DNA from: Myxococcales bacterium FL481
GTDB lineage: Bacteria; Myxococcota_A; Polyangia; Nannocystales; Nannocystaceae
Length of the DNA stretch: 33,934 bases
Direction: 5' to 3'
NCBI GenBank assembly: GCA_006508105.1
Contig: QKPP01000164.1
Location: 13,272 to 47,205, forward strand
Shown: positions 16,376 to 25,708 of the stretch, piece by piece
Numbering within the stretch: the first letter of the stretch is position 1
How the letters are laid out: every line of letters starts with the position of its first letter
Notes under the pieces: model-generated
Seen by the model: only the letters and a program-made list of their open reading frames with translations
Database searches by the model: none
What the model was told of the DNA's origin: nothing
Translations under genes and position numbers: made by a program

Positions 16376-17056
16376 GTGCCCCTGCCGATTGCCGACGTGA
16401 TGCCCCAAGAACGCCCCCGCGAACGGATGCTGCTGTATGGCGCACAAGCGCTGTCGGACGTGGAGTTGATCGCCTTGTTGGTCGGCGGTGGTCGAGCGTT
16501 GATGCGAGCCGCGGTGGTGCTCGACGGAGTCGGAGGCCTCCCCGGCCTCGCCGATCCGTGCCCCCACGAACTCGCGAAGATCCCCGGCATGGGTGACGCC
16601 TCATCGACCGCGTTGGTCGCGGCGATCGAGCTCTCGCGTCGCCTTGGGAGGCTGCGGTTGCCGTACGGCAAACGCCTGCGCGATCCGGCGGCGGTCACCG
16701 ACTTCGTGCGCGGCCATCTTCGCGGCGCACGACAAGAAGTCTTTGTCGTCGTGGGTCTCGACGCCCGTCAGCGGGTTCGTCTGGTCCGACAAGTCGGCTT
16801 GGGCTCCCTGGCGCATGTCGACGTCCACCCGCGCGAGGTCTTTCGACCGCTGTTGCGAGCCGGCGTACACTCGGCCATCTTGGTCCACAACCATCCGTCT
16901 GGCGAAGCCGAACCCAGCCTCGCGGACGTGGAACTCACCGAACGGTTGGCGGCGGTGGGCCAGCTCGTCGGCATCCGGGTGCTCGATCACCTTGTCGTCA
17001 GTGACTTCGGCTCGACCTCGCTGGCAGCGGCGGGGCTTTTGCCCACATCACCGTAG
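16376..17056 (+). CDS. radC: RadC-family JAB-domain protein
   Basis: I start at GTG 16376, which gives 226 residues, the usual RadC length. The N-terminus IADVMPQERPRERMLLYGAQALSDVELIALLV is the canonical opening, followed by a helix-hairpin-helix (ELAKIPGMGDASSTALVAAIEL). The JAB/MPN domain has Glu121 (QEVFVVVGLD) and the metal motif H171-N-H173-PSGEAEPSLAD184, so all zinc ligands and the catalytic acid are present. RadC was once linked to DNA repair, but its biochemical role remains unclear; JAMM-type metal hydrolysis is predicted. The open frame upstream to 15908 is an antisense shadow of the S55 gene. It is divergent from the S55 gene with about 230 bp between starts. No strong ribosome site is seen. 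Confidence 0.9.
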   Translation: MPLPIADVMPQERPRERMLLYGAQALSDVELIALLVGGGRALMRAAVVLDGVGGLPGLADPCPHELAKIPGMGDASSTALVAAIELSRRLGRLRLPYGKRLRDPAAVTDFVRGHLRGARQEVFVVVGLDARQRVRLVRQVGLGSLAHVDVHPREVFRPLLRAGVHSAILVHNHPSGEAEPSLADVELTERLAAVGQLVGIRVLDHLVVSDFGSTSLAAAGLLPTSP

Positions 17057-17474
17057 ATCGGCACCGCCAAACTGGCCGAAACGACCCAAACCCCTACCCG
17101 GCCAACCCCGAACCAGATCGGCCGAGGCCTTCAACTGCGACGAGCCTCGCCGCCTCGCCCAAAACGTGACCACGAGGCGCCTCCAGCGTCAGATGAATTC
17201 CCGGGCGCAGTGACACGGACCGCGAAATAGATGAGCCACGCACCAGATGTGCGATGACTCGCCAGGCGACGTCCAACGTGGACAACATCGGCAACCCATG
17301 TTCCCGGTGGACTTGGCGTCGGTGCAGCGAATGGTTTGTAGCCCGCAAGACTTTCACGGGCGGCGTGCTGAGACTGCGGCGAGGTCTCACAACAAAACTG
17401 GATCAGCCCACCTCGACGCACAGTTTTGTCACCACGCCCCTTCCAAATCTCCGTACGCTTGCTATCACTGCGTC
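17057..17474. other. Intergenic region with two stem-loops upstream of the murein endopeptidase
   Basis: These 418 bp have no supportable gene. Near the 3' end lie two inverted repeats: TGAGAC (17369-17374) with GTCTCA (17384-17389), and ACAAAACTG (17392-17400) with CAGTTTTGT (17421-17429). They are AT-richer than the surroundings and end about 45 bp before the GTG of the downstream gene. Confidence 0.7.
17392..17429. promoter_or_regulatory. 9-bp perfect inverted repeat, possible operator or leader hairpin
   Basis: ACAAAACTG and CAGTTTTGT flank 20 nt. The right arm runs into TTGTCA (17426-17431), which resembles a -35 box, but I see no -10 at the right distance. Directly left of it is a second stem, TGAGAC/GTCTCA with a 9-nt loop. 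On the plus strand TTTT follows inside the right arm only, so it is not a standard terminator. Operator and structured 5' leader are both possible. Confidence 0.45.
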
Positions 17475-18800
17475 GTGCTGATCCTCGGCAAACGGGGTCG
17501 CGGGACATTGGGCCGGCGCCTCGTCCGCGTGTTTTCGCGCCACTATCCTCGGGCCCGTGCTGTGGCGCGCCCGCTCGGAATCTGTAGCGGCCTGCTCGTC
17601 ACCTCGACGTGTCTCAGCGCCCCGCCACAGCCGATCGCCACCCACGACGCGCCGCAAGCCCCCCGCGAGGACCTTGAACCCGAGGTCACCCCCAGCGCTG
17701 AGCCCGTGTCTGAACCCGAACCGGAGTCCGGACTCGACGCGGCGGAGATCTCTGACGGGTTCGTCGTCGATGACGACGGGTGGATCCATTTCGACTACAA
17801 CTACCAACCACCGCAGCCGCCCGAGCCCCGCATCGTGACGTACGCGGCGATGTCCGGCGAAGACCTCACGAGCATCGCAACGCGCTTCGGTACCACCGAA
17901 GCCGCGATCATCGAGCGCAACGGACTCGAACCCGAGCTGGTCACGCTTGAGTCACCGCGCAAACTCGAGATCTTGGCCACCGAATTCCAAGCGCCCCGCT
18001 TGCACTTTCGCTATCGAGTACGGGCGGAAGAGACGTGGGAAGATGTGGCCACCGCGTTCGACGTCCCCCTCGACACCCTCAAAGCGTTCAACGGCCAACG
18101 CCCCCGGACCCTGCGCAAAGGTCACCGCATCAAGATCTGGGTCGATTCGGCGATCCCGAAGTACGGCGAAAGCCTCGAGCATCCCCCAAGCCTCGACTTC
18201 GAGGTCCCCAAGTGGGGTCAATCGCTCGGCGGCGTGAAGTGGGGACGCCTCAAAAACGGGATCGAGCTCCCCGACAGTCCCCTGTACACCAAGCGTCAAC
18301 CCAAAACCTCGTGGGGATCGACCCACGCCATCACGGTGATCATGCGTTCGATCGCGGTGTTTCGCCACGAGACGGGGTTCGAAGGCGAACTGCTGCTCGG
18401 CAGCATCAGCAAAAAGCGCGGCGGCAAGTTCCCGCCCCACCGTTCGCATCGCTCCGGCCGCGACGTCGACGTCGGGCTTCCGGCGTTTCCCGGGTTCCCC
18501 GAGGGGACCCGAGCTCGAGCCGGACGCGTGGACTGGGGTGCAACCTGGGCCTTGCTGCAGTCGTTTATTCGCAGCGGCGAGATTCGCTACATCTTCCTGT
18601 CCTACGGGCTCCAGCGGCGCCTACACGAAGCCGCCGTGCAAATGGGGGCCAGCGACGAAGAGCTTGACGAGCTCATCCAGTGGCCCCACGGACGCGACTC
18701 GACTCGAGGCGTGATTCGAGACGCGCACGGTCACGACACGCACGTTCACATCCGTATCGGTTGCGGCCCGAACGAGCCTAAGTGCTACGACCCGCAGTAG
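17475..18800 (+). CDS. LysM-containing penicillin-insensitive murein endopeptidase (MepA/M74 family)
   Basis: GTG 17475 gives 441 residues; the open frame upstream to 17247 was rejected as it adds no sensible signal. A hydrophobic segment, LGICSGLLVTSTCLSA, near residue 35-50 directs export. After an acidic, Pro-rich linker come two LysM-like peptidoglycan-binding repeats at about residues 122-165 and 178-225 (YAAMSGEDLTSIATRFGTTE and YRVRAEETWEDVATAFDVPL). The C-terminal domain, about 240-441, is MepA-like: PPHRSHRSGRDVDVG supplies the first histidine and aspartate ligands and HGHDTHVHIRIGC the last ones. MepA cleaves D-Ala-mDAP cross-links in murein and is metal-dependent. LysM plus M74 suggests wall remodelling. 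No ribosome site precedes the GTG, so expression may depend on a very short leader. Confidence 0.88.
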   Translation: MLILGKRGRGTLGRRLVRVFSRHYPRARAVARPLGICSGLLVTSTCLSAPPQPIATHDAPQAPREDLEPEVTPSAEPVSEPEPESGLDAAEISDGFVVDDDGWIHFDYNYQPPQPPEPRIVTYAAMSGEDLTSIATRFGTTEAAIIERNGLEPELVTLESPRKLEILATEFQAPRLHFRYRVRAEETWEDVATAFDVPLDTLKAFNGQRPRTLRKGHRIKIWVDSAIPKYGESLEHPPSLDFEVPKWGQSLGGVKWGRLKNGIELPDSPLYTKRQPKTSWGSTHAITVIMRSIAVFRHETGFEGELLLGSISKKRGGKFPPHRSHRSGRDVDVGLPAFPGFPEGTRARAGRVDWGATWALLQSFIRSGEIRYIFLSYGLQRRLHEAAVQMGASDEELDELIQWPHGRDSTRGVIRDAHGHDTHVHIRIGCGPNEPKCYDPQ

Positions 18801-18869
18801 CAGGGAGAGAGGCGACGACGGCTGGGCGCGGGCGCTGACGACTGGCCGCCTCGCCCACTTGTCTTCGCG

Positions 18870-19559
18870 CTAGGCGGCCAACGGGGCCGATCGATCTTCG
18901 GCCAGGATTGCCGCGCGTAGCGAACTCAACGAGCTCAGGTACCCGATCAGCGAGTCGTGCCGATCGGGCTCCAGTAGCGCAAAGTCACGAATGAGCATAT
19001 CGACGTCGACCTCGACCGACGCTTCACAAAGCAAGGCGTGGCCGCCAAAATCGATCTCCCATACTCGATGACGGCCGCCATCCGCTCGATGCACACGAGC
19101 CTGATCGTACGAAGGGTAGGTGTTCGGCGTGGCGATCACCAACTCGGGTTCCACCCCGTAGTGATCGCGAAATGCCGCAACGAAGCGGCGCTTGACCGCC
19201 CCCATCGCGATGTTGCATAGCTCGCCGATCGACGACAACAGATGGTCCGCGCCGTGGTGCGGCGGCTCGACGCCCAGCAATCGATCCGTGATCACCCGGG
19301 CCGTGGTGGACGAGAAGTGGCAACGCAGATACGAGCGAACGCCCACCATCTCGGCCGAGATTTCCGATACCCAATGGTCGAAGCTCAGATCGGTCGATCG
19401 ATCGACATAGCGCACGTTGGTTTCGAGGATACCCACGAAGTTTCGCAACTGACGCTGGAGGCTGGCCACGATCGCCTGGTGCAAGACCTCGCGTAGGACC
19501 CGACGAATCGTCTCTCGGTCCATAGGAGCGTCGCCTCCAATGTCGGGTACCGAACTCAT
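18870..19559 (-). CDS. CheX-like chemotaxis phosphatase-family protein
   Basis: ATG 19559 overlaps the stop of the upstream receiver gene (ATGA) and gives 229 residues; the open frame continues 28 codons further but inside the receiver gene. After an N-terminal helical region (about 1-50) the protein has the CheX-type fold, with TDLSFDHWVSEISAEMVGV early and SSIGELCNIAMGAVKRRF holding the E113-xx-N116 pair that CheC/CheX/FliY phosphatases use to hydrolyse phospho-aspartate. Only one such motif is present, as in CheX. The expected substrate is the phosphorylated receiver encoded just upstream, though other receivers are possible. The N-terminal helices are longer than in typical CheX (about 155 residues). 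Confidence 0.75.
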   Translation of the reverse strand: MSSVPDIGGDAPMDRETIRRVLREVLHQAIVASLQRQLRNFVGILETNVRYVDRSTDLSFDHWVSEISAEMVGVRSYLRCHFSSTTARVITDRLLGVEPPHHGADHLLSSIGELCNIAMGAVKRRFVAAFRDHYGVEPELVIATPNTYPSYDQARVHRADGGRHRVWEIDFGGHALLCEASVEVDVDMLIRDFALLEPDRHDSLIGYLSSLSSLRAAILAEDRSAPLAA

Positions 19560-19942
19560 GCCGCGTGCTGCCGAATATGTCCGCAAAATTTGGTGATGTC
19601 GAGAGGCTTGAGTAGCCACTCGTCCACCCCGTAGCTCAGACACCTCGCCCGAAGCGACTCATTCTCCTCGGTGGTCACCATGTAGATAGTCGTCGACGCG
19701 ATGCGGTCTGGCCATCGTACCGACATCATGCGTAGCATCGTCGGTCCGTCCATCACAGGCATGTGCACATCGACGATCATCTGCCGAATATCGATATGAG
19801 CTTCGAACAGTTTCAGGCCCACTGCGCCATTTTCGGCTTGCAGAACGTCGTAGTCCTCAGTCAAGCCGTGCCGCGCCAAGCCGCGAGCTACAAGGGCCCG
19901 CGAGATGGCTTGGTCGTCGACGATCAGTATCTTCGGCTTCAT
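19556..19942 (-). CDS. Stand-alone CheY-like response regulator
   Basis: This 128-residue single-domain receiver starts at ATG 19942 with GAGG six bases upstream. The acidic pair D9-D10 (LIVDDQAIS), phospho-acceptor Asp58 (MIVDVHMPVMDG), Thr90 (VTTEENES) and Lys112 (LLKPLD) are all in place, so it should be phosphorylatable. There is no output domain, so it acts by protein binding, as CheY does. Its TGA overlaps the ATG of the CheX-like gene, so the pair is translationally coupled and the partner is probably its phosphatase. No kinase is adjacent; a distant or one of the two nearby hybrid kinases could feed it. About 425 bp separate it from the divergent lipoprotein gene. Confidence 0.92.
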   Translation of the reverse strand: MKPKILIVDDQAISRALVARGLARHGLTEDYDVLQAENGAVGLKLFEAHIDIRQMIVDVHMPVMDGPTMLRMMSVRWPDRIASTTIYMVTTEENESLRARCLSYGVDEWLLKPLDITKFCGHIRQHAA

Positions 19943-20367
19943 GGCACCTCACCAAAACCAGTGGCAGCCCGTACGATTCGTGCATCGACTGGAAGCGTTG
20001 GAACCTTTACGTCGATTTCCTGGTAGAGGCGACCTCGATTCGGAGCCGCGCGCCCGATCCAGGCCCGAAATGGGGCGCCCGGTCATTCTGACGCCGCCCC
20101 ACCGAGCCCATGTCGGGCGATCGATGCGTTCGCTGGCGCCAACCCGCAGCCACGCGCCGCGGGCTTCACCCCCAGCCGGCCATCTCCCGGGCTCAGACCG
20201 ACAGCCGGCCGAGGTGCGTCAGGCCGCTCGCCACCGCCACGTCCCGATGCGGAGTGAAATCAATACTCGGCCAAAATAGGGTCTTTTCGAACAGTTGCCG
20301 GAGTTTGGCCCAATGGTACCTAGATGGCGCGGGGGGACTGACTCCACCCGAGAGGAATCAATTTCTG
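19943..20367. other. Divergent intergenic region
   Basis: These 425 bp lie between the receiver gene (minus) and the small lipoprotein gene (plus). I see no gene. Base composition drops toward the right end, with AT-rich patches (CAATACTCGGCCAAAATAGG near 20260-20280), which may carry the lipoprotein promoter, but no convincing -35/-10 pair stands out. Confidence 0.5.
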
Positions 20368-20856
20368 ATGAAGAAGCTCACAGCTTGTCTCTTCGGGGCA
20401 GTTCTGCTCGCCGGCTGTGCCGACGATGACCCCGACAACGGCTCCAACAAAGGTGAAGTCGACCGAACCGCTCTCGAAGATGGACTGAGCATTACGCTCG
20501 CCGCTGAGGTGGGCTCCGTGGTCGTACCCTTCTCGTATCCCGTGCCGAGCGCGGATGACTCCGACCTGCAAAGCGCGCTGTCGGCGTCCGTCAGCCTGGT
20601 CGTTCGCAACGACAGCTCGGGAGCGACCGCGAACCTGATGTCGGGAGCCTTGGTCAACGCCACGCCGACGGCATCCGGGCAGTACGCCGTCGCCCTCAAT
20701 GAAACGCGCGATGAGCTGACCGTCACGTTCTTCAACGAGACCGGCGCGGGTCAGTCGCTGACCATGGCCGGCTCGTACACGGCGACGCTGAGCGTCGCCA
20801 CGAACGACTATGTTGAGTCGTTGGGCACGACCGCGGTCGACGTCTTCATTCAGTAG
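20368..20856 (+). CDS. Small lipoprotein of unknown function
   Basis: ATG 20368 is preceded by AGAGGA about 11 bases upstream and starts MKKLTACLFGAVLLAGCADDD, a textbook lipoprotein signal with the lipobox LAGC. Asp at +3, with Asp and Ala around it, leaves the outer-membrane sorting open. The protein has 162 residues; the mature part is acidic at first, then made of alternating beta-strands (LSITLAAEVGSVVVPF, SVSLVVRNDSSG, YAVALNETRDELTVTFF and SYTATLSVATND), suggesting an Ig-like sandwich. No catalytic motif is visible. The next gene starts 42 bp downstream on the same strand and may share the transcript. Function unknown. Confidence 0.82.
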   Translation: MKKLTACLFGAVLLAGCADDDPDNGSNKGEVDRTALEDGLSITLAAEVGSVVVPFSYPVPSADDSDLQSALSASVSLVVRNDSSGATANLMSGALVNATPTASGQYAVALNETRDELTVTFFNETGAGQSLTMAGSYTATLSVATNDYVESLGTTAVDVFIQ

Positions 20857-20898
20857 GTCGCGTTGATCCCCCGCGCCCGCTCGCGCTCGAAAGGGGGT

Positions 20899-22068
20899 GT
20901 GACCCGCCAAGGGCACACCTCGCTTCCGTGCGCGTGCGTGTTCGTCTTGACGGGCGCGTGGGGGATGTGGGGGATACCGTCAAGCCAGGCCGCGAGTGGA
21001 GCTCTCGCGCCCGCGGCCCCGCACGTCGATCGCTCCCAACGGCCGAGTCCCACGGACGAACACGAGGCCGCAAACAACCCGGGATCCGCCGATCCGACGG
21101 GGGGCGCCCAGCACCCTCCGGCCGCCTCCGTTCGCCATTCAGCGGCCCTTCACCAACAGCGAGCATCGCTGCGTTCGCCCCCCGAACCGGTCACGACGTC
21201 GCCAGCCGACACCGAAACGGCCGGATGCCGACGCGAGCCCATCGCACCGGGAACGGCGATCCCCGATCTCGGCCGGGTCCGTTGGCGGCGCCCTCCGTGC
21301 GAACGCCCTGTGGCCGCGTCCTCCAGTGCGAGCGGCATCTACTTGCCGGCCGCCTTGGTGCAAGGTTCCCAGTCGCTTTGGACGCTGCGGCCCGAGTTGG
21401 CTTGGCAAGCCGCCCTGCATCGCCACGTATCGCTCGGAGGCGCGAGTGCCTCCGCGATCTACCAAACCTCCAACGCTCGCTTGCGGGTGCACGACCACGC
21501 GATCGCGATGGCGACGAGCCCCGGGCGCGGCGGGCTCGACCCGCGTCACGCCGACCGCCTCGCGGTCGCGTTCTCCACCCACCGTCTCGTGCTCCTGCGC
21601 ATCCGGGAAGACGGCACGTGGCAAGACTTTCACGTCGGAGGCGTACGCGACACGATCGTTCGACTAAGCTATGGGATGGAGCACCAAACCAGCCCGCGGA
21701 TTCGCGTGGCTTGGCAGGTGCGTCCCGGCTTCGCGTGGGTGTTTCTCTCGACCCAGCGCTTGCTGCAGGTGGCGACACGCGTCAGCTTCCATCCTCGCCC
21801 TACCCACGAGATCGCGCTGCTGATCACGGGGCATGGAGTCCACCGCGACCGCAGACAGTTCGGCAGCCATGATATCCCGCGCGCCAGCCTGCATGGCGAG
21901 GTTGGCTTGACCTGGTCGTGGTTGTCGTCCCGCGGCGTGGGACTGCGTGTGTCTGGTCGCGCGTTGTCCTCGTTCCTCAGCGGAGAGGCGCCACTTTACG
22001 AAGTGCGCGAGGAAACGCTGCGAACCCCGTACGCGGAAGCGAGCGCGGGCCTGTTGCTCGCTTGGTAG
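20899..22068 (+). CDS. Secreted protein of unknown function
   Basis: GTG 20899 gives 389 residues with a signal peptide (CACVFVLTGAWGMWG ending SSQA); TTG 20863, 12 codons earlier, is an alternative that has GTAGG nearby. A long Pro/Ser/Ala-rich and disordered segment follows (residues about 35-110). The C-terminal half is beta-rich (LWTLRPELAWQAALHRHVSLGG, RLVLLRIREDGTWQDFHVGG, VAWQVRPGFAWVFLSTQR and RASLHGEVGLTWSWL) and ends in Trp. This could be an outer-membrane or periplasmic beta-structured protein, but no family is recognised. It follows the small lipoprotein gene by 42 bp and converges with the CpsB-like gene. Function unknown. Confidence 0.62.
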   Translation: MTRQGHTSLPCACVFVLTGAWGMWGIPSSQAASGALAPAAPHVDRSQRPSPTDEHEAANNPGSADPTGGAQHPPAASVRHSAALHQQRASLRSPPEPVTTSPADTETAGCRREPIAPGTAIPDLGRVRWRRPPCERPVAASSSASGIYLPAALVQGSQSLWTLRPELAWQAALHRHVSLGGASASAIYQTSNARLRVHDHAIAMATSPGRGGLDPRHADRLAVAFSTHRLVLLRIREDGTWQDFHVGGVRDTIVRLSYGMEHQTSPRIRVAWQVRPGFAWVFLSTQRLLQVATRVSFHPRPTHEIALLITGHGVHRDRRQFGSHDIPRASLHGEVGLTWSWLSSRGVGLRVSGRALSSFLSGEAPLYEVREETLRTPYAEASAGLLLAW

Positions 22069-22090
22069 CGAAGCTGCGGTCGACCGCGAA

Positions 22091-22804
22091 CTAGGCGGCC
22101 GGCTCGACGGGGCGACCGTCCGCCGTGGGCCGATGGAGATCACTGCCCACCTCGTCGATGTACCCGCGTCGCCGCAGCCACGCGATGAACGTACCCCGCG
22201 GCCCGACGCCGGGCAGGTTCGCCCGACCGACGGTCCGGTTGACCTGGAATCGCACGCCAGCGCACCGCAGATCCTCCACCAGCTCTCGTCCTGCACTGCC
22301 GCGCAGGTAACCGTAGCGTTCTACATGGGCCATCAACGGCGTGTACCCGCGTTGCCCCAAAGCCGCGCAGACCTCGAATAGGCCCGCAGGGACTTCAGCT
22401 CCGGTAAACGTTTCGAACAGGACGTAGCGCTCCGGGCCAAAGCAGATCACACGCTCGTTTGCGATGCGCTCGAGCAGCGTGTCGTCGAGATAGTGCTCGG
22501 CTCCCAGCTCGAGTTCGACGGACAAACCTGACGTGGCAGCGGCGGCCCGAAGTTCGTCGAAGGCGACGCGCAACGGTTCGGGCTCATTGGGAAACCGTGC
22601 GGGAAAGATGTGCGGCGTGGCGATAATCCGCTCGACGCCCGCCGCCTGCAACAGCGCGAGCATCTCGAGCGACTCGGGCAGGTTTCGGCTGCCATCGTCC
22701 ACCCCCGGAATCACGTGGCTATGACAGTCACGCGGCCGCAGTTCGAGCGGCGCTTCGCCTTGCGAGTCCTGCTTGCGCCGAGACCATCCGAGCCAAGACA
22801 GCAT
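22091..22804 (-). CDS. CpsB/YwqE-type PHP-domain phosphatase
   Basis: ATG 22804 ([11 protein letters not shown]) gives 237 residues, near the typical length of about 240-255. The PHP signature is clear: [17 protein letters not shown] near residues 25-41, [34 protein letters not shown] and SDLHRP, which together supply the metal-binding His, Asp and Glu. This family includes the manganese-dependent tyrosine phosphatases CpsB and YwqE, which dephosphorylate BY-kinases in capsule and exopolysaccharide systems. No kinase, Wzx or Wzy gene is in the window, so the partner is elsewhere. The open frame runs 41 codons further upstream but that part is low-complexity. It is divergent from the DUF255 gene (155 bp between starts). 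Confidence 0.88.
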   Translation of the reverse strand: MLSWLGWSRRKQDSQGEAPLELRPRDCHSHVIPGVDDGSRNLPESLEMLALLQAAGVERIIATPHIFPARFPNEPEPLRVAFDELRAAAATSGLSVELELGAEHYLDDTLLERIANERVICFGPERYVLFETFTGAEVPAGLFEVCAALGQRGYTPLMAHVERYGYLRGSAGRELVEDLRCAGVRFQVNRTVGRANLPGVGPRGTFIAWLRRRGYIDEVGSDLHRPTADGRPVEPAA

Positions 22805-22959
22805 CACGTCGGCATATGGTCTCGACCGCGGTTCAAGGCTACGTGCGCCGCCGCCCGCAAACCGCCCTCGCGGTGGCCCGCCGCCGTACCACCGCGAGCC
22901 GCAGTGACCGCCGGCGGTCCGCCTCACACCCGCCGGACGCGTGCGCTACCGTGCGGGGC

Positions 22960-25392
22960 ATGTCGACTGACCCGCCGGATCGTCCCCCGCCATCCGGCTC
23001 GGGAATGAACGCCGATCCTCGATACGACCACGCGACCCGATTGGCCCTGGCGGTGGGGCTGGCGACGGCCAGCTGCCGAGAACCGCCGAGCGATCCCCCA
23101 CCTGCCCCGCCGAGCGCCGGCTCGCCGCGCGGAGACTCCCCGATGCATGAACCCTCCCCGACGTCTGCCCTACCCGGCGGCTCACCGAGAGACGATGCGA
23201 CACAAGCTCGGCTCCACGCCGGCGTCGCGAGCAAAGGTTCCGACTACCGGCCTCGCACCCGCCATCTCGACGCCGACGGCCGCCCCAAGTTCACCAATCG
23301 ACTGATCCTCGAGACCAGCCCGTACCTGCTCCAGCACGCCCACAACCCCGTCGACTGGTATCCGTGGGGCGACGCCGCCTTTGAACGCGCCAAACGAGAG
23401 AACAAGCCGGTCTTGCTCTCCATCGGCTACTCCACCTGTCACTGGTGCCATGTGATGGAGCGCGAATCGTTCGAGGACCTCGAGATCGCCGCCTACATCA
23501 ACGAGCATTACATCGCCGTCAAGGTCGACCGGGAGGAGCGGCCCGACGTGGACGACGTGTACATGACCGCCGTACAGATGCTCACGGGCCGAGGGGGGTG
23601 GCCACTGACCACGATCCTCACCCCCGCGCGCGAGCCATTTTTTGCCGGCACCTACTTCCCGCCCCGAGACGGCGCCCGTGGCCAACGCCGGGGCTTTCTC
23701 GGCATCCTCAAAGGGTTGGCCGAAAGCTTCGCCCAACAACCGGACCGCGTACTCGCCCGTGCGGCGCAGGTGAGTCGACACCTGGCTCAGCGCTCCACCA
23801 CCGCGCCAGATGACGCGGGCATTCCCGGTGACGACGCGATTCGACGCATCGTCGCCGGCATCGCATCACGCTACGACGAGACCTGGGGCGGCTTCGGGTC
23901 CGCTCCGAAGTTTCCGCGACCCGTCGTGCATCAACTGCTGCTGCGCCACGGCCGAAGGGCGAACGATCGTCGGTCGGTCGCGATGGTGGCCGCCACATTG
24001 CGCCACATGGCGGCCGGCGGCATCCGAGACCACATCGGCGGTGGATTTCACCGCTACTCCACCGATCGCCGCTGGCTCGTCCCGCATTTCGAAAAAATGC
24101 TGTACGACAATGCGCAACTGGCTGTCGCCTACGTCCACGCGTGGCAAGCGACCCAGGACTCACAGCTCGCAGCCATTGCGATCGAGACTCTCGACTACCT
24201 GCGTCGCGACATGCGGGCCCCCGACGGCGGGTTCTACTCGGCCACCGATGCCGACAGCCCGGTACCGGGTCGAGCCGACGACCACGAGGAAGGTCTGTTT
24301 TTCACCTGGAGCCCAGCCGAGCTGGCGCAGGTCCTCGATACGGCCGAGCTCGCCGCTGTCGTCGCCTACTACGGGGTCACCGACGCAGGTCACTACGAGG
24401 GACGCAACATCTTGCATATCCCGCGACCGGCCGAAGACGTCGCGAAGACCCTCGACCAAAGCCCGCGGCAGCTTCAAGCCACCATCGCATCGGCCCGCGA
24501 GAAACTCTATGCCGCCCGCAGCCATCGGCCCCCGCCATTGCGCGACGAGAAGGTCTTGACCTCGTGGAACGGCCTGGCCGTCTCCGCGTTCGCCATCGCC
24601 GGCTTCGCCCTTGACCGCCCCGAGTACGTCGAGCAAGCCGCCCAAACGGCGCGGTTTTTGCTGACCAAGCTGCGCGACCGCGACGGACGATTGCTTCGCA
24701 GCTACAACGAACGCACCGCCCGGCATCCCGCCGTGCTCGACGACTACGCCTTTCTCATCGCGGGGCTGTTGGATCTGTACGAGGCCAGCTCGGATCCTCA
24801 GTGGCTCCGTGACGCGCTGGCTCTACAACAGCAGCAGGACCGCGACTTTCTCGACGCCGCGGCCGGTGGATACTTCCTGACGGGGAAAGACGCCGAGCGG
24901 TTGTTGGTCCGTCAGAAACCGGACTACGACGGCGCCGAGCCGTCCGGCAACTCGGTCGCCGCTCACAACCTGTTACGCCTGGCCGAACTGACCGGCCGTG
25001 ATGGTCTTCGGCGCACCGCAGAGCGCTTGCTTGCATCGCAGTCCGCCGCCCTCAACCAGCGCGGAATCGCGGTTCCGCTGCTCGCCGCCGCGCTGGATTT
25101 CCAGCAAGATCGCCCGCTGCAGGTGTTTATTGTGAGCCGCGAAGCGGCGGACGCGAAGGCGCTGACAGACGAACTACGACGCCAGTATCTGCCGAACCGT
25201 GTGATTTCGATCGTCACTGAGTCGGACATCAACGACCGACTGGCGCTCGTTCCCGGACTCGAGGACAAGCGAGCCCGCGGGGGTCGAGCCACCGCCTACG
25301 TCTGCGAGCAGCAAGTCTGCCAAAAGCCAACAGTCGACAGTAACGAGCTACTCCGGCAGCTGGAGCGCGTTACTCCTTACACTGACCAATAG
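22960..25392 (+). CDS. DUF255/YyaL thioredoxin-fold protein with exported-type N-terminus
   Basis: ATG 22960 (GCGGGG just upstream) gives 810 residues. The YyaL/SSP411 core begins near residue 108 with [21 protein letters not shown] and contains the thioredoxin-like site C160-HW-C163-H ([14 protein letters not shown]), [23 protein letters not shown] and [10 protein letters not shown] long (alpha/alpha)6-type region follows, with [45 protein letters not shown] and [12 protein letters not shown]. Members are usually cytosolic, about 650-700 residues, and start just before the NRL motif. Here about 105 extra residues come first, including [15 protein letters not shown], which looks like an export or lipoprotein signal, though ATASC is a poor lipobox. 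The family's reaction is unsettled; mammalian SPATA20 is the homologue. Location outside the cytoplasm is inferred. Confidence 0.87.
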   Translation: MSTDPPDRPPPSGSGMNADPRYDHATRLALAVGLATASCREPPSDPPPAPPSAGSPRGDSPMHEPSPTSALPGGSPRDDATQARLHAGVASKGSDYRPRTRHLDADGRPKFTNRLILETSPYLLQHAHNPVDWYPWGDAAFERAKRENKPVLLSIGYSTCHWCHVMERESFEDLEIAAYINEHYIAVKVDREERPDVDDVYMTAVQMLTGRGGWPLTTILTPAREPFFAGTYFPPRDGARGQRRGFLGILKGLAESFAQQPDRVLARAAQVSRHLAQRSTTAPDDAGIPGDDAIRRIVAGIASRYDETWGGFGSAPKFPRPVVHQLLLRHGRRANDRRSVAMVAATLRHMAAGGIRDHIGGGFHRYSTDRRWLVPHFEKMLYDNAQLAVAYVHAWQATQDSQLAAIAIETLDYLRRDMRAPDGGFYSATDADSPVPGRADDHEEGLFFTWSPAELAQVLDTAELAAVVAYYGVTDAGHYEGRNILHIPRPAEDVAKTLDQSPRQLQATIASAREKLYAARSHRPPPLRDEKVLTSWNGLAVSAFAIAGFALDRPEYVEQAAQTARFLLTKLRDRDGRLLRSYNERTARHPAVLDDYAFLIAGLLDLYEASSDPQWLRDALALQQQQDRDFLDAAAGGYFLTGKDAERLLVRQKPDYDGAEPSGNSVAAHNLLRLAELTGRDGLRRTAERLLASQSAALNQRGIAVPLLAAALDFQQDRPLQVFIVSREAADAKALTDELRRQYLPNRVISIVTESDINDRLALVPGLEDKRARGGRATAYVCEQQVCQKPTVDSNELLRQLERVTPYTDQ

Positions 25393-25708
25393 CATTGTAA
25401 GCCGAACTGTCGTTTCGCCGGTCTATGGGGAACGGTCGCCGCTGCCCGAGCTTATTCACGTGGTGAAGCGATCGCGCCGTTGCGAGCCGACGCTCGGCCC
25501 GAGGCGGACCACCCTCGTCGCGCCACGGTCCAGCGCGGTGCGTCCGCAATGGTCGACGCCCCGCAACCACAGACAGGGATCCAACCGTTTGTCGTTGATC
25601 TCGCATCGGCCACGCATGTCCTTGAGCTGGCGCCTCTCCACGCCGCACCTCGATTCGCAGTCACCGGCCAACTGGCCGCACAGCCGCGCTATATGCATCA
25701 ACACCATC
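25393..25708. other. Intergenic region upstream of the long di-heme peroxidase
   Basis: In these 316 bp the open frame of the peroxidase continues upstream (to 25460), but that part is basic and low-complexity with no signal. A minus-strand frame (25456-25800) is cysteine-containing but overlaps the peroxidase start and matches nothing I know. No promoter or RNA is evident. Confidence 0.45.
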
